A stretch of 64,000 bases of DNA, from NCBI GenBank assembly GCA_902801365.1, contig CADCHY010000010.1, forward strand, positions 1 through 64,000, written 5' to 3'. Both the position numbers and the translations under genes were made by a program. This stretch comes from an uncultured Succiniclasticum sp. Lineage in GTDB: Bacteria > Bacillota > Negativicutes > Acidaminococcales > Acidaminococcaceae. Below, in pieces: positions 55,963-64,000 of the stretch. The notes below the pieces were generated by a model. The model was not told the origin of the DNA. It searched no databases and was given only the letters and a program-made list of their open reading frames with translations. Each line of letters opens with the position of its first letter. Position 1 is the stretch's first letter.

Positions 55963-58263
55963 TTATATTGCTGTTATGGGATCCACATCAAAATAAATAT
56001 TCTTTACCGTCCTGAACCGGCTGTCTGCCAGGCAGGCCTTCACTTTCTCCATATCCATGGATTTCACTACGATGTTAATACGGTACAGATCCCTTACTTT
56101 AGCTACGCCGGAAGGAAAAGGCCCCATGATCTCCGTACGTTCCCATTGTTCCGTTTCGCACCGGTTCCGTAAAAACATGGTAACCTCATCTCCCAGTTCC
56201 CATGCCTTCTTTTCGTTTTTATCAATAACTGTCAGTTTAATTATTTCGCCGTAAGGCGGATAGTGCAACGCTCTGCGCTGGATCAGTTCCCGTTGTGCAA
56301 AGGTCTCGTAGTCCTGTTTTTTCGCGAAGTTGATAACCTCATTTTCGGGATCATAGGTCTGGAGCACCACCCGTCCCGGTTTGTCTCCCCGTCCGGCCCG
56401 GCCTGCCGCCTGGGTCAGCAGGGCAAAGCCCCGTTCGGAAGCACGGAAGTCCGGAAGGTTCAGCGCGCTGTCAGCTGCTAATATGCCCACCAGGGTAACA
56501 TCCGGTATATCGTGACCCTTGGCGACCATCTGGGTCCCCAACAGTACGTTAGCCTCTTTTTTCACAAAACAGCTGATAATTTCTTCATGGGCCAGCTTCG
56601 CGGCCGTGCTGTCCTGATCCATGCGCAAAACCCGTACACCGGGCATCCGGCTGATTTCCTGTTCCGCTTTCTGGGTACCGCTGCCGAAATATTTAATACG
56701 CCGGCTGCCGCAGGCCGGACATGTCTGAGGGATCGGATAGGTATTGCCGCAGTAGTGGCAGCGCATCACCTGTTCGTCCGCATGGTACACCAGGCTTACG
56801 GCACAATGGGGACAGGTCAGGGTTTCCCCGCAGTCCCTGCACATGACAAAAGTGGAATAACCCCGGCGGTTCAGCAGTACCACGGCCTGCTGTCCTGCAT
56901 GAACCGCCGCAACGATTTCCCGCCGCAGCTTCCGGGAAATGACAGAATAGTTCTTCTGCGCCAGTTCCTCCCGCATATCCACTACATCCACAGCCGGCAA
57001 AACAGAACCGCCCGGCCGGAATGTAAGCTTCAGATGACCAATGCTTCCGGAAACCGCCCGGTAATATGTTTCCAGAGAAGGCGTAGCACTGCCGAGCAGC
57101 AGCACCGCGCCGTTATTTTTACAACGGCAGCGGGCAACTTCCCTGGCATGATAAGCCGGACGTTCTTCCTGTTTGTAACTGTTTTCCTGTTCTTCGTCCA
57201 CGATCACCAGACCCAGGTTTTTAAAAGGCGCAAAGACAGCGCTGCGCACACCGATCAAAACGTTGGCCTCGCCGGTCCGCATCTTATACCATACGTCGCC
57301 CCGTTCATTCTGGGACAGCTTGCTGTGGACCACCGCCACCTCATTTTGGAACCAGGCCTGAAACCGCTGCACGATCTGTGCCGTCAGAGCAATCTCCGGT
57401 ACCAGTACCAAAACCTGTCTTCCCTGTCGCAGCACATAATCAGCGGCCCGCAGATACACTTCTGTCTTTCCGCTTCCGGTAATGCCCTGGAGCAGGAATT
57501 CCTGAGGGCCTGGGACACCAGAATGATCCACCGCAGCCCTGATTGCCGCCACAGCCTGTTCCTGTTCAGAAGTCAGCTGCAGGGTTTCTTTCCGTTCGAC
57601 CTGCCGGTCATAGCTGTTGCGCAACATACGTTTTTCGGTCCGTAGCGCCCAGCCTTTTTCCGCCAGTGCACGCAGCACAGCAGCGCTGATATGTTGCGCC
57701 TCCGCCTCTTTTGCTTCCAGAGGCTCTTCAACCTGCTGCAATATTTCCAAAGCCCGCATCTGCGCTTTGGCCCGCGGGTTCCCTTCATGTAAGGCAGCCC
57801 TGCCCTCCTCCGTAATGCTGTAGGCCAGAACCGTTTTTGCTTTCAGGCGTTCTTCCACAGCATAAGCTATGAGTTTTCCATCCTGATACACCGGTTTACG
57901 TCTGATGCTGGTCTTGCCCGGAATAAACAGGCGCATGGATTCCGCCAGGGAACACAGATAATATTTTGCCAGCCATTTTGCTGTCAGCAGCATCTCGTCA
58001 TTAAACCAGGGACGGGTTCCCAGCGCCGCTGACACTTCTTTCACGCCGGCAAAGGAAAACTCCGGATTCTCCTTTTGCAGTACTGCGGCAGCTTCCTCCC
58101 GGGAAAAAGCGCGTACCACAAAGCCCTCCACCTTTTGCGGTCCGAAGGGCACCACGACGCGCCATCCCTCTCCTACCTGCAGCAGGGTTTCCGGAAGGCG
58201 GTATATAAACTGTCTGAACAGATTTTTTACAGGCAAATTAATTGCTACAAGTACATACTTCAT
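55963..58263 (-). CDS. priA: Primosomal replication restart helicase PriA
   Basis: PriA reloads the replisome at stalled forks. The N-terminal DNA-binding domain (about 1-200) is followed by a helicase with GITGSGKTEVYLRA, VDEEQENSYKQEE and RAGRGDKPGRV. Zinc-binding pairs lie in CRDCGETLTCPHC and CHYCGNTYPIPQTCPAC. The length of 766 residues is normal. The ribosome site is weak. It appears to start the ten-gene run down to rpe. Confidence 0.96.
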   Translation of the reverse strand: MKYVLVAINLPVKNLFRQFIYRLPETLLQVGEGWRVVVPFGPQKVEGFVVRAFSREEAAAVLQKENPEFSFAGVKEVSAALGTRPWFNDEMLLTAKWLAKYYLCSLAESMRLFIPGKTSIRRKPVYQDGKLIAYAVEERLKAKTVLAYSITEEGRAALHEGNPRAKAQMRALEILQQVEEPLEAKEAEAQHISAAVLRALAEKGWALRTEKRMLRNSYDRQVERKETLQLTSEQEQAVAAIRAAVDHSGVPGPQEFLLQGITGSGKTEVYLRAADYVLRQGRQVLVLVPEIALTAQIVQRFQAWFQNEVAVVHSKLSQNERGDVWYKMRTGEANVLIGVRSAVFAPFKNLGLVIVDEEQENSYKQEERPAYHAREVARCRCKNNGAVLLLGSATPSLETYYRAVSGSIGHLKLTFRPGGSVLPAVDVVDMREELAQKNYSVISRKLRREIVAAVHAGQQAVVLLNRRGYSTFVMCRDCGETLTCPHCAVSLVYHADEQVMRCHYCGNTYPIPQTCPACGSRRIKYFGSGTQKAEQEISRMPGVRVLRMDQDSTAAKLAHEEIISCFVKKEANVLLGTQMVAKGHDIPDVTLVGILAADSALNLPDFRASERGFALLTQAAGRAGRGDKPGRVVLQTYDPENEVINFAKKQDYETFAQRELIQRRALHYPPYGEIIKLTVIDKNEKKAWELGDEVTMFLRNRCETEQWERTEIMGPFPSGVAKVRDLYRINIVVKSMDMEKVKACLADSRFRTVKNIYFDVDPITAI

Positions 58264-58329
58264 AAATAGAATTCCATTCCGGCGCCACTCTCCGGCACAC
58301 TAAACAACCAGGAATACGCTTTCAAAAAC

Positions 58330-59196
58330 TCATTCCCGACGATTCGAACCATCAGCGTAATTGATGATAATCCCCGGCTGTACGTTATACACAAACACAT
58401 GGAAATGGACCGCCCTGCCGCCGTCATCAGCAGAAAGGGCTTCCATAGCTACGCCCCGGGCCACAAGCTCGCGCCCTTTAAAAACGGGTGTCACCCTGTA
58501 ATACACATGCTTACGGGTACGGCGTATATAATCCGCCACCCGGTTCTCAAAAGGAAGCATTCCTGTCACGTTGAAATACCTGGTGCCGGTGATTAGATTC
58601 AGTTTGTTGGCATTTTCCCCTGTGAGCTGGAAAGCCAGCAGATGGCACCGGTTATACAGGTATTTCTTATCTATCTCCTCATACTTGCTATAACGCCAGC
58701 CTGTTGGCTTAATCATACCGAGAGCCCCCCTGGGCCGGGTGGGCAGAAATTCCGGTCCCAGCTTGCCGTAAGCGGGACCGCAGCGCCCTAAACCATCCAG
58801 GGGTGAAAAAGAATAGTAAGGATTGTTCTTTGCCTTGAATTCTGCGGAAAACTGCGGTTCGTTCCGGTGCAGTACGATAAAGGTCCGCCCTTCACTTTCC
58901 GGTAAATTTTCCAGGGTCACAAGAGGCGCGCTTTGGGCTAAAGCACTGAAATCGGCAGGAACGTCGGGGAATGCGGGAACGTCTTTCTTTTTCATTCCGT
59001 TTTTAAGGACATCCGCCGCTTCCGACAGACTGTCAGACTGCACGATACGGCGCCCCCAGTCAAAAAACTGACTGGCCCCGTATCGCGGAAAGCCCGCATA
59101 CTCCAGCCCAAAAAGCGCCAAAAACAGCAACAGTACAACGCGCAGCAGGACCCATCTTAACTTTTGCGCCAAACGGGTGCCTTTATGCCCGGCCAT
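58330..59196 (-). CDS. DNA/RNA non-specific endonuclease with membrane anchor (EndA-like)
   Basis: The protein has one hydrophobic helix (about 16-35) and an outside nuclease domain. The core reads YNRCHLLAFQLTGENANKLNLITGTRYFNV, then GMLPFENRVADYI and YYRVTPVF. This matches the ββα-metal nuclease family with an NRCH in place of the DRGH motif; the histidine is the general base. Secreted EndA of streptococci degrades one strand during DNA uptake. A similar uptake or nutrient role is possible here. The ATG at 59196 follows GGGAGG at 8 nt. It starts right behind the terminator of the DUF937 gene. Confidence 0.85.
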   Translation of the reverse strand: MAGHKGTRLAQKLRWVLLRVVLLLFLALFGLEYAGFPRYGASQFFDWGRRIVQSDSLSEAADVLKNGMKKKDVPAFPDVPADFSALAQSAPLVTLENLPESEGRTFIVLHRNEPQFSAEFKAKNNPYYSFSPLDGLGRCGPAYGKLGPEFLPTRPRGALGMIKPTGWRYSKYEEIDKKYLYNRCHLLAFQLTGENANKLNLITGTRYFNVTGMLPFENRVADYIRRTRKHVYYRVTPVFKGRELVARGVAMEALSADDGGRAVHFHVFVYNVQPGIIINYADGSNRRE

Positions 59197-59213
59197 CCGT
59201 CTTACCTCCCGTC

Positions 59214-59254
59214 TAAAAAAGAGGGCGGCTACAGTATACAATTATGCTGTAGCC
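59214..59254 (-). terminator. Terminator of the DUF937 gene
   Basis: GGCTACAG and CTGTAGCC (59227-59254) enclose a 12-nt loop and are followed by GCCCTCTTTTTT on the minus strand. The T-tract lies about 20 bp before the nuclease start, so the nuclease gene may depend on read-through or on a promoter not seen. Confidence 0.75.
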
Positions 59255-59311
59255 ACCGAATACCTTTTGATTCCCTGCGTACAGAAACCTCTGTTTAATC
59301 AGCAGGTTCCT

Positions 59312-59896
59312 TTATTTTAACATGGAGAGAAGTCCCAACAGGTCGCTTCCGTCAAAGGCAGCCTGATTCTGGGGACGTCTCTGCTGGGCACCGCCCTGGG
59401 CCTGGGACATCATCTGCATGAAGCCCATGATGTCTGTCGCGTCGATCCCGTCGCTCAGATCGATAGGAGGTTTCCGGGGCTGTGCCGGCGCCCGGTTGGA
59501 CGCAGCAGACAGACTGTTGAGCAATACCGGAGCCAGCGCTCCCAGGGCAGATCCTACCTGGTCGTTGCTCAGGCCGCTCTGACGGGACAGGCCGTTCATA
59601 ACGGACGAAGAATTGCTGCCCAGGATGTGCTGAAGAATTCTCGCGCCATCATCAATATTGGCCGTTTCAAACTGTTCCGCTACAGAACCGGTTTCCGTAT
59701 GCTCGGTCAGGGCCTGTTGCAGAGACTCTGCGCCGGATTTGGTGGAAGCATTTGCCGTCAGGGCCCGCAGCAGGATCGGCAGCGCAGCTGTAATCAGCGC
59801 GGCCATCTGGTCATTATTGCCGCCGGTCCGTCTGGACATAGTATCCAGGGAAGATGAAGAGGTCATCGATTTTAACAACGTTTCCAGTAAACTCAT
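59312..59896 (-). CDS. DUF937 family protein
   Basis: The 194-residue protein resembles the DUF937/YidB family of helical, cytoplasmic proteins of unknown role. It is rich in Ala, Ser and Gln. Two similar helical units can be seen: NNDQMAALITAALPILLRAL and SNDQVGSALGALAPVLLNSL, which look like an internal repeat. A Gln/Pro-rich linker (QAQGGAQQRRPQNQAAF) precedes the C-terminal LLGLLSMLK. It has its own promoter with an overlapping palindrome (59938-59952) and an AAGGAG site 9 nt before the ATG. No function is assigned. Confidence 0.8.
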   Translation of the reverse strand: MSLLETLLKSMTSSSSLDTMSRRTGGNNDQMAALITAALPILLRALTANASTKSGAESLQQALTEHTETGSVAEQFETANIDDGARILQHILGSNSSSVMNGLSRQSGLSNDQVGSALGALAPVLLNSLSAASNRAPAQPRKPPIDLSDGIDATDIMGFMQMMSQAQGGAQQRRPQNQAAFDGSDLLGLLSMLK

Positions 59897-59937
59897 GATA
59901 GCATCTCCTTTTCATCGTAAAAAATAATAATTAGCAC

Positions 59938-59982
59938 AATACTGTCAGTATTATTATACCTTGAACCGCGGCTGCGACGCAA
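59938..59982 (-). promoter_or_regulatory. Promoter and palindromic operator of the DUF937 gene
   Basis: TTGCGT (59977-59982), 18-nt spacer, TATAAT (59953-59958). Directly downstream, at the start of transcription, lies the palindrome AATACTG-T-CAGTATT (59938-59952). Confidence 0.6.
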
Positions 59983-60007
59983 ATATATTTTGCGGCAAAA
60001 TTGTGAT

Positions 60008-60036
60008 TTTAATTCCTTCACTATACATGGTATAAT
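60008..60036 (+). promoter_or_regulatory. Promoter of the CpXC gene
   Basis: TTTAAT (60008-60013), 17-nt spacer, TATAAT (60031-60036) with TGG directly before the -10. The leader is about 100 nt. Confidence 0.65.
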
Positions 60037-60140
60037 TAAGTATATTTGGCCGCATAACTGCTCAGCAACTGCCAAACAGCAATGAACAGTTCTCCCATTA
60101 CTGTCCGGTATCATCACCTGATTAAAGCAAGGAGTTTTTT

Positions 60141-60878
60141 ATGTCTGACGTTGCAAAACAAATGATAATCTGCCCCCATTGCCATCGCACAGCCTACTTT
60201 AATATCTGGAACAGCATCAATACTAAAACTGATCCGGAAACATACGGACAGGTTCGCAGACTTTCATTATTCAGATTCTGCTGTCCTTACTGCAGGCAGA
60301 CCTCAACCATCAACTACTCGTTTTTATATCATCAAATGGAAAGCGCGCTGATGATTTATTATATTCCGGAAGATGAAGAAGCAGATACTACACAGAACCT
60401 TCTGGATGCAGTTTCTGCCGGAACGCCAAAGGATGAAAAACCAGATTCCGACTCAGGCATGAAAGAAGAGGAAAGAGCATTGGAAAACGCCCTGGCACAT
60501 TACAAATACCGCATTGTACGCACCCACGAAGAATTTCTGGAAAAACTTGCCATTTTCGACGCCGACCTGGATGACAGGATTGTTGAACTTGCCAAAGTCA
60601 TCGTAGGCGCCGAAGCTGAACGCCAGTTATCAGAAACCGGTTTTCGTGTTAAAAGTGCATTTTTCTCTTTTAGTAAAGAAAAAAACGAAAAGAAACTGGT
60701 CTTCCGGGATAAAAACAGCAGCCAGACTGCCACGGTCTCATTTGACCGGTATGTCACAAATGTTTATAACCGGTTAGTTGACCGGTACAGAGCTGCGCTG
60801 GAAGGTCCCCACAAAAAAGATACTGTCATTAACCGGAACTGGGCAGCAGACATTCTGAAAACAGAAACGGCCCTTTAA
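60141..60878 (+). CDS. CpXC-domain protein
   Basis: The protein opens with a zinc-ribbon-like module: ICPHCHRTAYFNIWNSINT, then FCCPYCRQTSTINYSFLYH. This is the CpXC pattern of paired Cys-Pro-x-Cys motifs. The remaining 170 residues are charged and helical, with an acidic linker at about 75-115. The function is not known in the family. It is convergent with pilT, 5 bp apart, with its own promoter. AAGGAG precedes the ATG. No link to the pilus genes can be claimed. Confidence 0.78.
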   Translation: MSDVAKQMIICPHCHRTAYFNIWNSINTKTDPETYGQVRRLSLFRFCCPYCRQTSTINYSFLYHQMESALMIYYIPEDEEADTTQNLLDAVSAGTPKDEKPDSDSGMKEEERALENALAHYKYRIVRTHEEFLEKLAIFDADLDDRIVELAKVIVGAEAERQLSETGFRVKSAFFSFSKEKNEKKLVFRDKNSSQTATVSFDRYVTNVYNRLVDRYRAALEGPHKKDTVINRNWAADILKTETAL

Positions 60879-60883
60879 GCCTG

Positions 60884-61870
60884 TCAGAAGATTCCTCTCC
60901 GCTTTAATTCCCCGATGGCGGATTCCATTGTCTTCATGCCATACTGGCCGCCGGTTTGAATATAAGAACCCATCTGTTGCGTCTTCCCCTCGCGGATCAG
61001 ATTGCGCAACGCGGGTGTAACTATCATTATTTCAAAAGCCGCCGTCCGGCCGCCCTTCTTATCCGGAAAAAGTTGTTGCGAAACCACAGCCTGAAGACTG
61101 CCGGCCAGTTGGACACGGATCTGCCGTTGCTGCTGTTCCGGGAACACGTCAATAATACGGTCAACGGTTTCTACCGCGCTTCGGGTATGGAGCGTAGACA
61201 AAACCAGATGACCGGTTTCCGCTGCTGTAACGGCAATAGAAATCGTCTCCAGGTCACGCAGTTCCCCAACGACGATCACATCCGGATCCTGCCGCAACGC
61301 CGCTTTAAGCCCGGACGTAAAATCCGTGGTATCTCTTCCAATCTCCCGTTGATGAATCAGGCTTCTGTTTGAAGCAAATCTGTACTCAACCGGATCCTCT
61401 AATGTTAAAATGTGTACGGCCCTGTTCCGGTTAATTTCATTAATAAAAGCAGCCAGCGTCGTACTTTTACCGGAACCTGTAACACCGGTAATCAACACAA
61501 GACCGCTTTTTAACTCAGAAAGTTTCCGCAACGTTTCCGGCATTCCCAGCCCATGACAAGTGGGAATACTGTTGGGAATAATCCGGACAGCGGCATCCAG
61601 CCCTTCCATACTGCGGTATAAGTTGATGCGGAAACGGTGCCCGGTAGAAAGCGAGTAAGCAAAATCGCATTCGCCTTCTTTATTTAATGCAGCACGTTGT
61701 TTATCAGACAGTATCGGTTCAAACAGAGATAATACGTCAGACAGCACGCCGCCCGGTTTTGTCAGCGCCCCGGCAATGCGGACCGCGACCGGTTCCCCTT
61801 CGCTGATATGCAGATCGGATGCGTTAATTTTTACCGCTTTCAGTAACAGTTCGTCTATCCTCCAGCTCAT
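60884..61870 (-). CDS. pilT: Type IV pilus retraction ATPase
   Basis: PilT powers pilus retraction, needed for twitching and for DNA uptake. The N-terminal PAS-like part has DLHISEGEPVAVRIAGAL. The ATPase core has LVLITGVTGSGKSTTLAAFI (Walker A), HILTLEDPVEY, the Walker B region DPDVIVVGELRDLETI and TGHLVLSTLHTRSAVETVDRII. The AGSLQAVVSQQL stretch is characteristic of PilT. The ATG at 61870 is immediately behind the pilB stop codon, giving 328 residues. A longer in-frame reading overlaps pilB. Confidence 0.92.
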   Translation of the reverse strand: MSWRIDELLLKAVKINASDLHISEGEPVAVRIAGALTKPGGVLSDVLSLFEPILSDKQRAALNKEGECDFAYSLSTGHRFRINLYRSMEGLDAAVRIIPNSIPTCHGLGMPETLRKLSELKSGLVLITGVTGSGKSTTLAAFINEINRNRAVHILTLEDPVEYRFASNRSLIHQREIGRDTTDFTSGLKAALRQDPDVIVVGELRDLETISIAVTAAETGHLVLSTLHTRSAVETVDRIIDVFPEQQQRQIRVQLAGSLQAVVSQQLFPDKKGGRTAAFEIMIVTPALRNLIREGKTQQMGSYIQTGGQYGMKTMESAIGELKRRGIF

Positions 61871-61871
61871 C

Positions 61872-63152
61872 TCACACCGTCCCCAGCACACGCAGTAATT
61901 CCTGTACAGATGTGATGCCCTGTTTTACCTTTTGCATGCCGTCCTCTTCCAGAGAAGAAATGCCCGGAAATTCTGCTTTAGCTGCATTCCACAGTTCCTG
62001 TTCCGAATCGCCGCAGATGATTTTATTCTTTAGAACCGCATTGACCGGCAGCACTTCATGAACGGCTATGCGTCCCCGGTATCCGGACTGGCGGCATGCG
62101 TCACAACCGGACTGCCGGTACAGTGCAAGACTGTCCGGCGGTTTGCTTTCATCCCGGTCTTTTTCTTCACAGGCCAGATTTCGAAAGCGCTTCCATTCCC
62201 ACATGGCTTTGTCCGCCATGTATTTTTTTTTGCAGGCAGGACACAGCTTCCGTACCAGACGCTGGGCCACGACTCCTCGCAGGGCCGATGCCGCCAGAAA
62301 CGGTTCGATGCCCATGTCCAGCAGCCGTGTAACGGCGCCGGCCGCTGTATTAGTATGCAGTGTGCTGAATACCAGATGCCCGGTCAGCGCTGCCTGAATG
62401 GCTATCTCCGCCGTTTCCCGGTCACGTATCTCCCCTATCATGATAATGTTGGGGTCCTGCCGCAAAATGGAACGCAGTCCGTTGGCAAAGGTCATTCCGA
62501 TTTTCGTGTTGACCGCTACCTGGTTCGCTCCTTCCATATGGTACTCGACGGGATCTTCTATCGTGATGATGTTCCTTTCCGGCTGATTCAGTTCCTCCAG
62601 CGTCGCATACAGCGTGGTAGTCTTTCCGCTGCCGGTAGGACCGGTGACCAGAACCAGCCCGTAGGACGCTCTATACATGATCCGGTACCGGGCCAGGTTT
62701 ACCCCGGTAAAACCCATATCCTCCAGCCGGAGCTGATTCACTTTCGAATTCAGCACACGGATGACGATTTTTTCTCCCTGTATTGTCGGAAGGGAAGAAA
62801 CACGCAGATCGATCTTCTGTCCGTTGTGGGCAATCTGCGACCTTCCATCCTGCGGCTTCCGTTTTTCCGCTATATCCATTCCTGCCATCAGCTTTACACA
62901 GGAAATCAACGCCGTATGGCGTTCCATCGTAATACTTTGCGCCTGCTGCAGCACGCCGTCAATCCGGTACCGGACCCGGTTACGTTCCGTTCCCGGTTCC
63001 AGATGGATGTCGCTGGCCCCTGCTTCCAGCCCCTGTACGATAATCCCGTCCAGCAGACGCAAAATCGGTGCGTCCGCTGCTTTCAGCCGGTATTGTAACA
63101 ACAAATCAACTCCTTTTCCATTTTGTCCGGTTCCCTGAGAACACATTACCAT
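61872..63152 (-). CDS. pilB: Type IV pilus assembly / type II secretion ATPase (PilB/GspE family), short form
   Basis: This hexameric ATPase drives polymerisation of pilins. It has SDIHLEPGTERNRVRYRIDG, VLVTGPTGSGKTTTLYATLEEL (Walker A), ITIEDPVEYHMEGANQVAVN, and the Walker B region DPNIIMIGEIRDRETAEIA. The zinc tetracysteine lies in CPACKK and CDACRQSGYRGR. The ATG at 63152 follows GAGGG at 8 nt, giving 426 residues. This lacks the N-terminal MshEN-type domain of full-size PilB (about 560 residues). It lies directly before pilT. Confidence 0.9.
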   Translation of the reverse strand: MVMCSQGTGQNGKGVDLLLQYRLKAADAPILRLLDGIIVQGLEAGASDIHLEPGTERNRVRYRIDGVLQQAQSITMERHTALISCVKLMAGMDIAEKRKPQDGRSQIAHNGQKIDLRVSSLPTIQGEKIVIRVLNSKVNQLRLEDMGFTGVNLARYRIMYRASYGLVLVTGPTGSGKTTTLYATLEELNQPERNIITIEDPVEYHMEGANQVAVNTKIGMTFANGLRSILRQDPNIIMIGEIRDRETAEIAIQAALTGHLVFSTLHTNTAAGAVTRLLDMGIEPFLAASALRGVVAQRLVRKLCPACKKKYMADKAMWEWKRFRNLACEEKDRDESKPPDSLALYRQSGCDACRQSGYRGRIAVHEVLPVNAVLKNKIICGDSEQELWNAAKAEFPGISSLEEDGMQKVKQGITSVQELLRVLGTV

Positions 63153-63205
63153 GTTACCAGCCCTCTTCTGATTTTTAAATATTGTATAGAGGCATATCGT
63201 AAAAT

Positions 63206-63291
63206 ATTCGTGAACTTTTTTTCCTGGTTTTGGTAATTCTCCCGGTTTTTGTAAAAATCCGCATAAATCAGAAAACAATTTGTGAACTTTT
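63206..63291. repeat. Pair of direct repeats in the divergent pilus promoter region
   Basis: The 14-mer ATTYGTGAACTTTT occurs at 63206-63219 and 63278-63291, same orientation, 72 bp apart, with one difference. The 242-bp gap between pilB and the PilP-like gene holds no gene. A regulator-binding role is possible. Confidence 0.5.
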
Positions 63292-63324
63292 ACGCACCCG
63301 CTTTCCTTTTCTCCCCCGCAGCGC

Positions 63325-63330
63325 TATAAT
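63325..63330 (+). promoter_or_regulatory. -10 element of the PilP-like gene
   Basis: A perfect TATAAT lies 65 bp before the start codon. The -35 region at 63302-63307 (TTTCCT) is poor, so an activator may be needed. Confidence 0.45.
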
Positions 63331-63394
63331 GACACTGTTGCGGCATAAACAACGGCAATACAGACATTGCGTACGCGCTTTCAGGAGGAAACGC

Positions 63395-64000
63395 ATGCGC
63401 GGCATTTTACAATTTTATAAATCTTTTTCCGGAAAACTTACAGCCTTTATGGTTTTTTCTTTTTTTGTATCGGGATGTCACACCGGCGATGAGCCGGTTT
63501 CTGTTACACAGATCACGGTAAAAAAAGAAGCAGACAATCGCAATCAGGCTGGGGAAACACAGGCTTTCGCCATAGCGAAAACACACCAAAAGATACCAGA
63601 GACACCTGTAAATCACAGTGCCTCTGGTATTTTATTGCCTGAAAAGAAGGCGGGCGAAAGCAGACTTTACGTTCCGGCACCGGACGATAAGAATCCGGAT
63701 GCTGCCGGCCGGCGCGATCCCTTTGCTCTGCCTGCGGCATTGCGGAAACAACTGACTGTTACGCAGGGAAAAGGATGCTTTACACCAGGAAATAATCATT
63801 TTGAGACCCCCCTGAAAAAAACTGCTGTACAGCAGTCCGCAACCCCTCCCGCTCCCGGTTCGCAGCAACCATACGTTGCCGGCTTCTTTGACAGTGGAAA
63901 AGATAAACTCGCGTTGCTTCACTGGAAACAGATACAGGGAGCGTTCCGCCGCGGCGAATCCTTAGGGAACGGATATTACGTCAAAGAAATCACAGCTGCG
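63395..64000 (+). CDS. PilP-like pilus assembly lipoprotein (partial, runs off the window)
   Basis: The reading frame opens at an ATG behind AGGAGG and stays open to the end of the window, with 202 residues visible. Residues 1-28 form a lipoprotein signal: basic start, hydrophobic FMVFSFFVSG and Cys28. A long low-complexity, hydrophilic region (about 30-110) follows. Then come GRRDPFALP (about 107-115), which matches the RDPF motif of PilP/GspC proteins, and a beta-rich YVAGFFDSGKDKLALLHWK. The last visible GESLGNGYYVKEIT fits the PilP core. It would link inner- and outer-membrane parts of the pilus machine. It diverges from pilB-pilT. The assignment is by motif and context. Confidence 0.7.
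   Translation, partial: MRGILQFYKSFSGKLTAFMVFSFFVSGCHTGDEPVSVTQITVKKEADNRNQAGETQAFAIAKTHQKIPETPVNHSASGILLPEKKAGESRLYVPAPDDKNPDAAGRRDPFALPAALRKQLTVTQGKGCFTPGNNHFETPLKKTAVQQSATPPAPGSQQPYVAGFFDSGKDKLALLHWKQIQGAFRRGESLGNGYYVKEITAA

Noticed and set aside
56512-57645. 377-codon open frame on the plus strand opposite priA
   Set aside because: Antisense to a certain priA gene, with low-complexity His/Arg/Gln-rich product and no family motifs.
63198-63215. CACGAATA next to the pilB start, close to the streptococcal competence box TACGAATA
   Set aside because: SigX-type competence control is not expected in this group, and one near match of eight bases is likely chance.

Overview
The window looks like chromosome from a diderm Firmicute, most likely a Negativicute such as an Acidaminococcus or Phascolarctobacterium relative. 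This is inferred from gene content, not from a database match. CodY, RNase Y, TrmFO, a PASTA-domain Ser/Thr kinase and the order dprA-topA-trmFO-xerC-codY are Firmicutes traits. Type IV pilus ATPases next to a PilP-like lipoprotein point to an outer membrane. Base composition is near 50% GC, coding density is high, and most genes lie on the minus strand. No rRNA, tRNA, CRISPR array, transposase or prophage was seen.

Region 1 (1-2.8 kb) holds the 5' part of an ABC transporter ATPase gene, its lipoprotein solute-binding partner, and a ferredoxin-nitroreductase fusion. Region 2 (2.8-17.6 kb) is a nearly complete anaerobic (cobalt-early) cobalamin operon. It is read leftward from a promoter at 17.55 kb through a cobalamin riboswitch with a terminator. 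Gene order is cbiD, cbiL, cbiF, cbiG, cbiH, cbiJ, cbiET, cbiA, cbiB, cobD, an ApgM-like gene, cbiP, cobO, cbiC. The ApgM-like enzyme, locked by overlaps between cobD and cbiP, is the most interesting unassigned member.

Region 3 (17.7-32 kb) holds an RluA-type pseudouridine synthase, an aminotransferase, an EamA exporter, a membrane metallophosphoesterase, the codY/xerC/trmFO/topA/dprA cluster, an MGDG-synthase-like glycosyltransferase and hydF. Region 4 (32-41 kb) has recG with a TVP38 protein, rpmB, a fold-back repeat, a small zinc-ribbon protein, rny, recX-recA with a LexA-type box, and a DAHP synthase.

Region 5 (41-46.4 kb) is an FMN-riboswitch-controlled riboflavin operon (ribD, ribE, ribBA, ribH) followed by hslO and an ACT protein. 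Region 6 (46.4-58.3 kb) is a ten-gene housekeeping run: priA, def, fmt, a DUF116 gene, rsmB, rlmN, the prpC/prkC phosphatase-kinase pair, rsgA and rpe. Region 7 (58.3-64 kb) has an EndA-like nuclease, a DUF937 gene, a CpXC gene, pilT, pilB, and a divergent PilP-like lipoprotein gene that runs off the window.

Nothing here is a clear new multi-gene system. The leads most worth follow-up are the ApgM-like enzyme in the cobalamin operon, the 174-bp fold-back element, several strong unassigned operator palindromes placed on promoters (notably at xerC-codY), a probable ATT start codon for RNase Y, and paired repeats between the divergent pilus genes.
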